Virus record (IMG/VR): IMGVR_UViG_3300044627_003797
Span: 1 to 20,251 of that record
Strand: one strand, 5' to 3'
DNA: 20,251 nucleotides
DNA from: a virus
The notes beneath the pieces were generated by a model. That model was not told where the DNA came from. It searched no databases and was given only the letters and a program-made list of their open reading frames with translations. How positions within the stretch are numbered: the stretch's first letter is position 1; each line of letters begins with the position of its first letter. Made by a program: the position numbers and the translations under genes. Below are positions 1 through 6,253 of the stretch, one piece after another.

Positions 1-212
1 AGATTATTAAGTAGACTTTCTTCTAGTTTTTGAATATCTTTCCACTCGACGAGAATAGCTGATCTACGATCAGTTAATTCGGTTTTGGTTTGGTCCAATT
101 CAATTTCTTCCAATTGCAGTTGTCCGAGTTCAAATATTTTTTGTTGATATTTGGATTGAACGATTGCGATTTCTTGCATTTCTTGTTCTGTAAATTTAGT
201 AACATCACTCAT
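1..212 (-). CDS. Partial coiled-coil protein, function unknown (C-terminus beyond window)
   Basis: An open frame starts at the ATG complementary to 210-212 and stays open for 70 codons to the left edge, so the C-terminus is missing. The protein begins MSDVTKFTEQEMQEIAIVQS and is rich in Glu, Gln, Lys and Leu with heptad-like spacing. I infer a long amphipathic helix or coiled coil. No signal peptide or membrane segment is visible. It is the third gene of the leftward block, 51 bases after the collagen-like gene. A 16-base inverted repeat (219-234) sits six bases upstream of its start. A weak match (TATCTAAA, two mismatches) to the TATWWATA box is also there, and there is no Shine-Dalgarno. 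I do not recognise the family. The open frame, start and codon use resemble the neighbouring genes, so the gene is very probably real. Confidence 0.75.
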   Translation of the reverse strand, partial: MSDVTKFTEQEMQEIAIVQSKYQQKIFELGQLQLEEIELDQTKTELTDRRSAILVEWKDIQKLEESLLNN

Positions 213-218
213 AATATT

Positions 219-234
219 TTAGATACATATCTAA
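219..234. other. 16-bp inverted repeat before the partial coiled-coil gene
   Basis: TTAGATA and TATCTAA are perfect 7-bp arms separated by CA. The element ends six bases before the minus-strand ATG at 212. It resembles the palindrome at 14459-14474, which sits in the same position before another small gene. It could be an operator for a dimeric protein or a short mRNA hairpin. The sequence does not decide between these. Confidence 0.4.
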
Positions 235-263
235 TAATTGTTTTTGTAAATTATTATATTGTG

Positions 264-2162
264 TTATTTTGATAAAGAATCGATTGAATTTTTTACTTTG
301 GGATCTATTACTAAATCTTGTGTATTTTTATTAACTATCGCTTTTAAGAATTTCTTTAAAACACCCATTAACATTTTATCCTCGTTTGAAGATATTTTAC
401 TTTTTGAAAGTTCTTTTAATAACATTACCATTGAGGGTAAACTTTTCTTTATATCTTCAATTATAGATTTTGATTGTGCTAATAAATTAGAAGAAGGTGT
501 GATTCCAGTTTCCACCGCCTTGCCGAGACTCTCGGCCGACTCTTGTTCATTTATTTTACCAATTAAATCTTTGACTTGAGAAATTGAAGGAGTGTTATTC
601 AATTCCCATAAAAATCGTTTGATAAATTTTTTCTTTAATTTTTTTGCTATAGGTTTATTTTCTACTGAAATAAAATCAAGTAGTTTTAATGATTCCAATG
701 AATTTTTTAAAGTGGAGAAATATCTACTTACGCCTTTATTTATTTGTAAATCTTTGCCCAATCCTTTTTTAAGTTCGGATTGAAGTCTTATTAATTGTGA
801 ATAATAAGCACCAAATTTATTTATTTCATCCGGTGTCAATTTATCTTCATCTATACCTGATGTGCCTGTTGTGCCTGCAGTACCTGTTGTGCCTGCAGTA
901 CCTGTTGTGCCTGCAGTACCTGTTGTGCCAGTTGTGCCTGCAGTACCTGTTGTGCCAGTTGTGCCAGTTGTGCCTGCAGTACCTGTTGTGCCAGTTGTGC
1001 CAGTTGTGCCTGCAGTACCTGTTGTGCCAGTTGTGCCAGTTGTGCCTGCAGTACCTGTTGTGCCAGTTGTGCCAGTTGTGCCTGCAGTGCCAGTTGTGCC
1101 AGTTGTGCCAGTTGTGCCTGCAGTGCCAGTTGTGCCTGGATCACTTGGCAACGTTACATTTGAAAAAGCATCTTCTATAGATTTGCCAGCTTTTAATACA
1201 ATATAAGCAGCATATAATTTATTGAAAATCGGACCTATGCCATTTTTATGTAAAATGATATAAAGTTTTTTAAGTTCATATGGTTCAATACCCAATGATG
1301 GAGCAACTGTCTTAATTATTTTTTCGAAACTACTTATAAATTCATTCTTTTTAGTATTATCGTCCCAATAAGATAATTCATCTATTTCTTTTATAACAGT
1401 AGATTTAATAGGTAATTCTATATTTTTAGGTATTATTTTACTATTATCTGTTATATTATTTAAAACATTCTTGGCATCCACCGGCAAATTATCATATAAA
1501 TTCTCAAAATCTTGTTTTATTTTACTTACATCTATTTGTTTTAATGTAATTCCACGTCCAATATCATCACCCCAATTTAAATTAGCAATTTTTGTAGTTT
1601 GATATCCAGATCTACCTGTTGTGCCTGATGTGCCTGATGTGCCTGTTGTGCCTGTGGTACCTGTTGTGCCCGATGTGCCTGTTGTGCCTGTGGTGCCTGT
1701 TGTGCCTGTTGTACCTTTTGTGCCTGTGGTACCTGTTGTGCCTGCAGTACCTGTGGTGCCTGCAGTACCTGTTGTGCCTGTGGTACCTGTTGTGCCTGTG
1801 GTACCTGTTGTGCCTGCAGTACCTGTGGTGCCTGCAGTACCTGTGGTGCCTGCAGTACTTCTTACCGATTTAATCTTATTTGATAAATCTGTTAACTGTG
1901 TTGCATATGGAATTATTTCGGGGGTAATTAAATATTTACTTGGGCCATTTGTGAGATCGTTAATAAGATTTTCTTTGGTGGATCCTATTTCATCTGCAAT
2001 ACTGGTTAAAAGAGCGTCTACATTTTTATCCAAAACTTCAAGATCATTAGCTGACAATTCTTTTTTTCCGCCTAAGCCCACTGATCCTTTTAGTTTATCT
2101 AAAAAACCAGCTTCGTTTAAAAATTCTTTATACAACTCTTCGGTGTAATTTATTTCGTTCAT
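264..2162 (-). CDS. Collagen-like virion protein with two Gly-X-Y tracts
   Basis: This is a 632-residue protein. Residues 1-104 are mostly helical and acidic. Residues 105-185 form about 27 Gly-X-Y triplets (mainly Gly-Thr-Thr, some Gly-Thr-Ala, Gly-Thr-Ser, one Gly-Thr-Lys). Residues 186-342 form a mixed Lys/Ile-rich globular region. Residues 343-435 form about 31 triplets of GTT and GTA. Residues 436-632 are helical and lysine-rich. Collagen-like tracts are known in phage fibres and other virion proteins, where they trimerise into rods, so a trimeric surface or tail appendage is a reasonable inference. No signal peptide or enzyme motif is seen. The start is one base after the stop of the 803-residue gene, so the two are probably co-expressed. 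A TATATATA box lies four bases before the ATG, inside the last codons of that gene. The exact virion location is unknown. Confidence 0.85.
   Translation of the reverse strand: MNEINYTEELYKEFLNEAGFLDKLKGSVGLGGKKELSANDLEVLDKNVDALLTSIADEIGSTKENLINDLTNGPSKYLITPEIIPYATQLTDLSNKIKSVRSTAGTTGTAGTTGTAGTTGTTGTTGTTGTTGTAGTTGTAGTTGTTGTKGTTGTTGTTGTTGTSGTTGTTGTTGTSGTSGTTGRSGYQTTKIANLNWGDDIGRGITLKQIDVSKIKQDFENLYDNLPVDAKNVLNNITDNSKIIPKNIELPIKSTVIKEIDELSYWDDNTKKNEFISSFEKIIKTVAPSLGIEPYELKKLYIILHKNGIGPIFNKLYAAYIVLKAGKSIEDAFSNVTLPSDPGTTGTAGTTGTTGTTGTAGTTGTTGTTGTAGTTGTTGTTGTAGTTGTTGTTGTAGTTGTTGTTGTAGTTGTTGTAGTTGTAGTTGTAGTTGTSGIDEDKLTPDEINKFGAYYSQLIRLQSELKKGLGKDLQINKGVSRYFSTLKNSLESLKLLDFISVENKPIAKKLKKKFIKRFLWELNNTPSISQVKDLIGKINEQESAESLGKAVETGITPSSNLLAQSKSIIEDIKKSLPSMVMLLKELSKSKISSNEDKMLMGVLKKFLKAIVNKNTQDLVIDPKVKNSIDSLSK
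858..1136 (-). repeat. Collagen-like tract 2 (about 31 Gly-Thr-Thr/Ala triplets)
   Basis: At the DNA level this is a tandem array of 9-base triplet codons. The dominant higher-order unit is four triplets (GTT, GTT, GTT, GTA; 36 bases). The Ala-containing triplet usually carries a CTGCAG hexamer, and codons are almost identical between copies. Such uniformity suggests recent expansion by slippage or unequal recombination. The array encodes residues 343-435 of the collagen-like protein. Confidence 0.9.
1608..1850 (-). repeat. Collagen-like tract 1 (about 27 Gly-X-Y triplets)
   Basis: This encodes residues 105-185. Triplets are GTT, GTA, GTS and one GTK, with more varied order and codons than tract 2 (alternating GTTGTG and GTGGTA type units on the plus strand). 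It ends in Gly-Arg-Ser-Gly where the next globular region begins. The two arrays share sequence but differ in unit order, so they have probably expanded separately. Confidence 0.9.
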
Positions 2163-2163
2163 A

Positions 2164-4575
2164 TTATATATATAGTTTTTTAATCAGCGTCTTGTATACT
2201 GATTCTTTTACTGTTGAAGCAACTATGGATTGTGGTAAACCGCCGGCTGAATTTATAACTTTAGCGAAGATATCTAGATTTTCTTGAGAAACGTCTTTGC
2301 TAGCTATACTATTAGCAAGAGAAGTAAGAACCCTGTCGGGTTCTGAGCCGGGATACATTTTTTCCAAAGCTGGTTTTAAAAATTTATTGTAATATTCTGG
2401 ATCCTCAAGTTTTTCTATTAAATTTCCATATCCAAGTGATTGATTTAATGTTTTTAACTGTTCACCAGTTATATTTTTAAGACCACTTACAGCGGTAGAC
2501 GCAACGTTTGTTACTGCCTTTCCAGCTTTTGTTGCCAGCTTAGCTAAAGCATCTTCATCAACTGCATTTCCCATCTGTTTAGCCACACTCATTGCAACGT
2601 GTGCAGCCTTCGCTTCATCCGGAGTCAATTTATCAATAACATTTACGCCATTTATAGATATTGGTATATGACCTCTTAATTCAGCAGTCAAATTGAGTGT
2701 TTTTGTTCCAACTCCTGAATAAAATTGTTGTTTATCAATTATTCCGGCATCCAGAGCTGTTTTCAAGATTCTATATTGATCTTCGCCTCCTCTACCCGAT
2801 ACCAAAAACTTTTGCATATAGTCATCTGCTGCTTTTGCATCTCCGCCCAGTGCGAGTTTTCCAAGTTCTTTTAGGGATTGTGTAGCACCAGTTGCTGTGC
2901 GTGTTACGGCTTGTGATGCTACATCTGCTGCATTTGATGTTGATTTGGATGCTGCTCCATTCAATATTCCTCTGTTTTTTACTCTACGTGACATCCAATC
3001 TAACCATTTATCAGTATGAGACTCTCTAGCATCAAACCAATCACTAAATGAATCTATTTGTCCTGCTTTTTCACCTACAAGTTTTTTTACTATGGCGTTG
3101 ACTGCATTTTCATCATATCCTTTGGTTTTGAGAAATGATTTGAGAACTTCTATACCATCATTGTTGTCAACAGTTTCTGCAAAATTCTTGAGCTGATCAG
3201 CAAAATCATTTGGTTTTAATTTCATCAAATCAATATCAGCAATTGTATTTGATGCGCCTATTTTCATTGCACTTGCTGCATCTGCAGCTACATTTAATAA
3301 ATTTTTAGGTAATCCACCTGCGCCATTAATAACAACGCTAATGTCATCGTTGGCCGTTAATCTAAGATATTGTTTTATTCCTGACAAGTCTGCACTAAAA
3401 TTTTGTGATTCTGCTTCTTCTTTAAAAGCGTCATACAATTTTTTATTTGTACTGATAATATCAAATAACTTTGTATTACCACCCGGAAGCTTGCTAACCA
3501 TTAATTTTGATATATCAACTTCAGATACTTCGACATTTCCACTGATAACGTTTTTATCTGATATAGCAGTCGCCGCATCTCCTGTAAAGTAAGATTTAGC
3601 ACCGTCAATAAATCCCCCGCCTTTGAAGTAACTAAATAATCCTTTTGTAAGTGATCCACCAACTAAAGATAAACCTGTGACTACTAATGACTTCTTAAAT
3701 GCTTCTCCCCAAGTTTCTTTTTTGAGATAATGACCAGCGACTGTTCTTATTAATAAACCAACGAAAACGCCGATTGCCAATGATGTGCCTACAGTAGCAC
3801 CCGCGAATGATACCGATAACATTTTTGTGATGTTAATTAACAAACCGATTATTGTATTGGTCCATTTTGGATTCAACTTTGTAAAATCTTGTAATTTGCT
3901 CAACATTGATGTTCCAGAAGAATCAGTCTCATATGTTATGGTACCATCAGCTGCTCTTTTCGCAATCTTCATACTTGGGCCCAATTTGGCCATTATCATT
4001 TGCCAAGCTGATCCTTGTTTTTTAGCGTCTAAAATATCTGATTTTAATGTAGACGACCACTTTACAAATCTATTGAGTGCATTTACCACAATTGATTGAA
4101 ATAAAGTTATTGCAATCTGGCCAGCTTTACCACCCAATTCTTTTGTTTTTAATGCGGCCTTTTGAATGATGCTTGGCTCGGCTCCAATATTTTTTGGTAA
4201 CGATATGTCTTTTAGTCTTGCATCAGAACCAACATTATCTAGATATTGTTTATTATCTGTATGGAATTTATTGATTAGAGATAATATCTTTTTTGAAGTA
4301 TCCGCTGTTGATACTGGATCGGTGGCGGCTTCTACTAACAGTGATGTGTCTGAAATTTGTTGATTGTGTTTGTATATTTCTCTTAATGTTTTGCGGGTAC
4401 CAACACTTAGTTTAAATTCTGCTAAATGTAGAGTGTTATTTTCTATACATCCGTGTAGAATAGATAATTCATTTAACATTCGATTGAATGTAAATTCGGA
4501 TTTTTTAAAATTATCAATCTCTCGTTTAGATAAATTCAGATTTAACCATTGATTTTCCCCCAATAAAGATATCAT
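2164..4575 (-). CDS. Large protein with hydrophobic helices, probable virion or ejected protein
   Basis: This is an 803-residue protein of unrecognised family. Residues 1-150 are helical and charged. Residues 152-172 are moderately hydrophobic. Residues 240-282 and 296-316 are strongly hydrophobic, Gly/Ala-rich and long enough to span a membrane. The remainder is Ala, Lys and Asp-rich and helical. No signal peptide or catalytic motif is apparent. It is first in the leftward block and directly precedes the collagen-like gene. A TATTTATT box lies four bases before its ATG (4580-4587), with no Shine-Dalgarno. Large Ala-rich phage proteins with buried hydrophobic helices are often tape-measure or internal ejected proteins. 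Either is possible, but nothing here is decisive. It shares an Asp-Lys-Leu-Thr-Pro-Asp-Glu stretch with the collagen-like protein. Confidence 0.8.
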   Translation of the reverse strand: MISLLGENQWLNLNLSKREIDNFKKSEFTFNRMLNELSILHGCIENNTLHLAEFKLSVGTRKTLREIYKHNQQISDTSLLVEAATDPVSTADTSKKILSLINKFHTDNKQYLDNVGSDARLKDISLPKNIGAEPSIIQKAALKTKELGGKAGQIAITLFQSIVVNALNRFVKWSSTLKSDILDAKKQGSAWQMIMAKLGPSMKIAKRAADGTITYETDSSGTSMLSKLQDFTKLNPKWTNTIIGLLINITKMLSVSFAGATVGTSLAIGVFVGLLIRTVAGHYLKKETWGEAFKKSLVVTGLSLVGGSLTKGLFSYFKGGGFIDGAKSYFTGDAATAISDKNVISGNVEVSEVDISKLMVSKLPGGNTKLFDIISTNKKLYDAFKEEAESQNFSADLSGIKQYLRLTANDDISVVINGAGGLPKNLLNVAADAASAMKIGASNTIADIDLMKLKPNDFADQLKNFAETVDNNDGIEVLKSFLKTKGYDENAVNAIVKKLVGEKAGQIDSFSDWFDARESHTDKWLDWMSRRVKNRGILNGAASKSTSNAADVASQAVTRTATGATQSLKELGKLALGGDAKAADDYMQKFLVSGRGGEDQYRILKTALDAGIIDKQQFYSGVGTKTLNLTAELRGHIPISINGVNVIDKLTPDEAKAAHVAMSVAKQMGNAVDEDALAKLATKAGKAVTNVASTAVSGLKNITGEQLKTLNQSLGYGNLIEKLEDPEYYNKFLKPALEKMYPGSEPDRVLTSLANSIASKDVSQENLDIFAKVINSAGGLPQSIVASTVKESVYKTLIKKLYI
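2167..2174 (-). promoter_or_regulatory. TATWWATA start box of the collagen-like gene
   Basis: TATATATA on the minus strand, four bases before the ATG at 2162, overlapping the last codons of the upstream gene. It fits the box found before most block-leading genes here. It could be chance, because these codons also encode Leu-Tyr-Ile-stop. Confidence 0.35.
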
Positions 4576-4579
4576 ATTT

Positions 4580-4587
4580 AATAAATA
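4580..4587 (-). promoter_or_regulatory. TATWWATA-like start box of the leftward block
   Basis: TATTTATT on the minus strand, one mismatch from TATWWATA, with AAAT between it and the ATG at 4575. No purine-rich ribosome site precedes this start. It is a candidate late promoter or SD-independent initiation element. Confidence 0.45.
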
Positions 4588-4620
4588 TATAGATGTAAAT
4601 AAATGTTGATTAAAATAAAG

Positions 4621-4649
4621 TTGACATAGTTGTTATTTGTATGTATTAT
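4621..4649 (+). promoter_or_regulatory. Sigma70-like promoter of the 4727-5151 block
   Basis: The -35 box TTGACA (4621-4626) is a perfect consensus. A 17-base spacer follows, then TATTAT (4644-4649), one base from the -10 consensus. A start site near 4656-4657 is expected. It lies in the divergent region between the leftward block and the small genes at 4727 and 4918. A host-polymerase early or constitutive promoter is the natural reading. Confidence 0.75.
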
Positions 4650-4657
4650 CAGATTAT

Positions 4658-4682
4658 GTTCTGAGACTGGTAATCTTAGAAC
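4658..4682 (+). promoter_or_regulatory. 5'-end hairpin of the rightward leader RNA
   Basis: GTTCTGAGA (4658-4666) pairs with TCTTAGAAC (4674-4682) in a 9-bp stem with one G-U pair and a 7-base loop. It begins nine bases after the -10 box, so it would lie at the extreme 5' end of the transcript. There is no U-run after it, so it is not an intrinsic terminator. A 5' hairpin protecting mRNA from decay is a plausible role. The same arrangement occurs at 12739-12760. Confidence 0.6.
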
Positions 4683-4715
4683 TCGTAAATATATTACCAC
4701 GTTTAAATATTAAAG

Positions 4716-4723
4716 TATAAATT
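4716..4723 (+). promoter_or_regulatory. TATWWATA-like start box before the 63-residue gene
   Basis: TATAAATT, one base from the T4 late-promoter core TATAAATA, three bases before the ATG at 4727. This gene would then have two possible modes of expression: a longer RNA from 4621-4649 and this start-proximal box. Confidence 0.35.
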
Positions 4724-4726
4724 AGT

Positions 4727-4918
4727 ATGACAGTTAAAAGTGACAGTGTTATAGATAGCAATATTAAGTACGTAATTCTACGTGATGGCAGACGAGTTTC
4801 AGATTTGGAATATGTTTCCAAAGTCGAAGCTAAAACTGAATATGAACATTGGTCATCAATCCTTAATCGGTGGCCTGATGGATCTAAAATTGAAATTGTA
4901 GAAGTGAAAGGTAAATAA
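4727..4918 (+). CDS. Small protein, function unknown
   Basis: This is a 63-residue soluble protein with no signal peptide or membrane helix. The middle contains Arg-Asp-Gly-Arg-Arg-Val-Ser and a later Trp-Pro-Asp-Gly, which suggests short beta turns around a helix. I do not recognise a characterised family. It is the first gene after the sigma70-like promoter and its 5' hairpin. Its stop codon overlaps the next start (TAATG at 4916-4920), which points to translational coupling. No clear Shine-Dalgarno precedes its ATG; only an AAAG about ten bases away is visible. The tight overlap, normal composition and operon position support a real gene. Host-directed early function is one possibility given the promoter, but this is inference. 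Confidence 0.7.
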   Translation: MTVKSDSVIDSNIKYVILRDGRRVSDLEYVSKVEAKTEYEHWSSILNRWPDGSKIEIVEVKGK

Positions 4919-5151
4919 TGAGTGGTAATATATTTGGCTTAAAACAGAAGATTAACGCAGCTAGCACAGAAAAAGAAGTATTAGATTTATTACAGTTGAG
5001 CAAAACATTTGTAGATGCGTCTCCAGAAACAATTCGTTCTTGGAAAAATTCATCCACAAAAAAATTACATCAGTTAAATTCAACTAAACCAGCAATAGAA
5101 AATGTTGAAACTGACAACAATAAACCCGTAAAGAAGAAAAAGAAAAAGTAA
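4918..5151 (+). CDS. Small basic-tailed protein, function unknown
   Basis: This is a 77-residue protein. Residues 1-45 look helical (a Leu-rich segment with Asp-Leu-Leu-Gln-Leu). It ends in a run of lysines after Lys-Pro-Val, which could bind nucleic acid or simply be a disordered tail. The start is set by a good ribosome site: GAAAGG (4906-4911) six bases before ATG. The block GAAAGGTAAATA is identical to the one before hsp20. It overlaps the upstream gene by one base and is followed by a strong terminator (5174-5206), so it closes a two-gene unit. I do not recognise the family. Confidence 0.7.
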   Translation: MSGNIFGLKQKINAASTEKEVLDLLQLSKTFVDASPETIRSWKNSSTKKLHQLNSTKPAIENVETDNNKPVKKKKKK

Positions 5152-5173
5152 GAGGTGGTTAAATTGATTGTGA

Positions 5174-5206
5174 AAAGACGTTACTTCGGTAACGTCTTTA
5201 TTTTTT
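5174..5206 (+). terminator. Rho-independent terminator with UUCG tetraloop
   Basis: AAAGACGTTAC (5174-5184) and GTAACGTCTTT (5189-5199) are perfect 11-bp arms around TTCG, closed by a C-G pair. This is the extra-stable C(UUCG)G loop. A TTTTTT run follows after one A. It ends the 4727-5151 unit. Confidence 0.93.
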
Positions 5207-5212
5207 CTTATA

Positions 5213-5220
5213 TACTTATA
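5213..5220 (+). promoter_or_regulatory. TATWWATA-like start box before the 5222 gene
   Basis: TACTTATA has one mismatch from TATWWATA. It is one base before the ATG at 5222 and four bases before the second in-frame ATG at 5225. The four-base gap is commonest at the other boxes, which favours the second ATG as the real start. It lies just after the terminator. Confidence 0.4.
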
Positions 5221-5221
5221 T

Positions 5222-5575
5222 ATGATGATAGATAAATACTCTTCATTAACTTTGCCATCTGATTATAGTCAGATGGAGGGTTTGATTAAAGTCAATAAAA
5301 TTAAGTTGATGGAACAAATTGTTTCGTCTATATGTTACGCGGTGAAGAACAATTTGAATGCGATAGAGGTCTTTAATTTTAAAGATTCTGATTTCATAGT
5401 AGTATTAGTCCGTGATTCATTTGAAAGTAATTTAAATAGCATTTATAATTACTATATCTCATCTGAGACATATGAACATTGCGGACGTGTTTTAAATATT
5501 AAACAACAACTAAACCAAAAAAATGAACAAGAAAAAAGACACAAGTCCAAAGGTTCACCAAAACGAAAAAATTAA
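5222..5575 (+). CDS. Small protein upstream of and overlapping phoH, function unknown
   Basis: This is a 117-residue protein (116 if the adjacent ATG at 5225 is used). Residues 20-80 alternate helix and strand, with Phe-Ile-Val-Val-Leu-Val as a probable core strand. The C-terminal 20 residues are Gln, Lys and Arg-rich. The last 53 bases overlap phoH in another frame, so the basic tail may largely reflect constraint from the phoH N-terminus. There is no signal peptide, membrane helix or known motif. It opens a new unit directly after the 5174-5206 terminator. No Shine-Dalgarno is present. Family not recognised. The upstream terminator and box support expression. Confidence 0.65.
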   Translation: MMIDKYSSLTLPSDYSQMEGLIKVNKIKLMEQIVSSICYAVKNNLNAIEVFNFKDSDFIVVLVRDSFESNLNSIYNYYISSETYEHCGRVLNIKQQLNQKNEQEKRHKSKGSPKRKN

Positions 5576-6233
5576 AGAATCAGTTAGAATAGATGAACGA
5601 CAACTTACATCTAAACAGATTGAATTATTAAATTTATTACAAAATAAAACAACCAAACTAGTCTTTATTTCTGGGCCAGCTGGAACTGCCAAAACATATA
5701 CGTCAATATTAGCAGGTTTAACCTTATTGAATCATAAAAGGGTGAGTGAAATTATATATGTTAGAAGTATAGTTGAAAGCAGCGATAGTAAATTAGGATT
5801 TTTGCCTGGTGAAATGGATGAAAAAATGAGTCCATACATCCAACCATTGATAGACAAATTAGAGGAATTGTTGCCAAAACACGATATTGATAAATTGAAA
5901 AAAGAGGAACGTATTCACGGATTCCCAATCAATTTTTTACGTGGTTTAAGTTGGAATGCTAAATGTATCGTAGCAGATGAAGCTCAGAATATGAGTAAAA
6001 AAGAACTAATAACATTGATCACACGTGTGGGTGAATTCAGTAAGTTATTTATCTGTGGCGATCCAGATCAAAGTGATATCAACGGTAAAAGTGGATTTGT
6101 GCCAATGATGAATGTTTTCGACGATGAAGAAAGTAGAAATAATGGAATTTATGTATTCAAATTTGATGAAGACGACATTGTTCGGAGTGGTTTAGTAAAA
6201 TTTATATTAAAAAAACTAAAAAACGTTAGTTGA
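5523..6233 (+). CDS. phoH: PhoH-like P-loop ATPase
   Basis: A 236-residue PhoH family protein, a superfamily-1-like P-loop ATPase common in marine phages. Visible motifs are Walker A GPAGTAKT (51-58), a RSIVES-G-LPGEMDEKM stretch (81-102) typical of PhoH, Walker B CIVADEAQN (148-156), and the motif-III-like CGDPDQSD (178-185). The length is that of the phage form, which lacks extra PIN or KH domains. In phages PhoH is used as a marker gene. Its exact role is unsettled, with phosphate stress and RNA metabolism proposed. The start at 5523 lies within the upstream gene (53-base overlap) and has no clear Shine-Dalgarno, so coupling to that gene is likely. The first 20 residues are Lys-rich and poorly constrained, so the true start could be further downstream. 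Confidence 0.95.
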   Translation: MNKKKDTSPKVHQNEKIKESVRIDERQLTSKQIELLNLLQNKTTKLVFISGPAGTAKTYTSILAGLTLLNHKRVSEIIYVRSIVESSDSKLGFLPGEMDEKMSPYIQPLIDKLEELLPKHDIDKLKKEERIHGFPINFLRGLSWNAKCIVADEAQNMSKKELITLITRVGEFSKLFICGDPDQSDINGKSGFVPMMNVFDDEESRNNGIYVFKFDEDDIVRSGLVKFILKKLKNVS

Positions 6234-6241
6234 TTAATAAT

Positions 6242-6249
6242 TATTAATA
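6242..6249 (+). promoter_or_regulatory. TATWWATA start box of the fibre block
   Basis: TATTAATA, an exact TATWWATA match, four bases before the ATG at 6254. The region 6234-6253 holds no Shine-Dalgarno. Candidate late promoter for the four-gene fibre block. Confidence 0.5.
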
Positions 6250-6253
6250 TAAT

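Noticed and set aside
858-1136. CRISPR-like array
   Set aside because: The repeats are contiguous in-frame codons with no unique spacers.
797-1206. Long open frames in other phases over the collagen array (for example a Val-Pro repeat protein on the plus strand and a Gln-Ala-Leu repeat protein on the minus strand)
   Set aside because: Tandem 9-base units keep all phases stop-free. The Gly-X-Y frame continues into normal coding sequence on both sides, while these frames do not.
1619-2148. Plus-strand frames over collagen tract 1
   Set aside because: Mirror frames of the same repeat, with no start signals and no sensible continuation beyond the array.
2164-4575. Assigning the 803-residue protein as tape measure (gp29)
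   Set aside because: Hydrophobic helices and size are compatible, but no family motif is visible and the gene is not next to tail-tube or hub genes.
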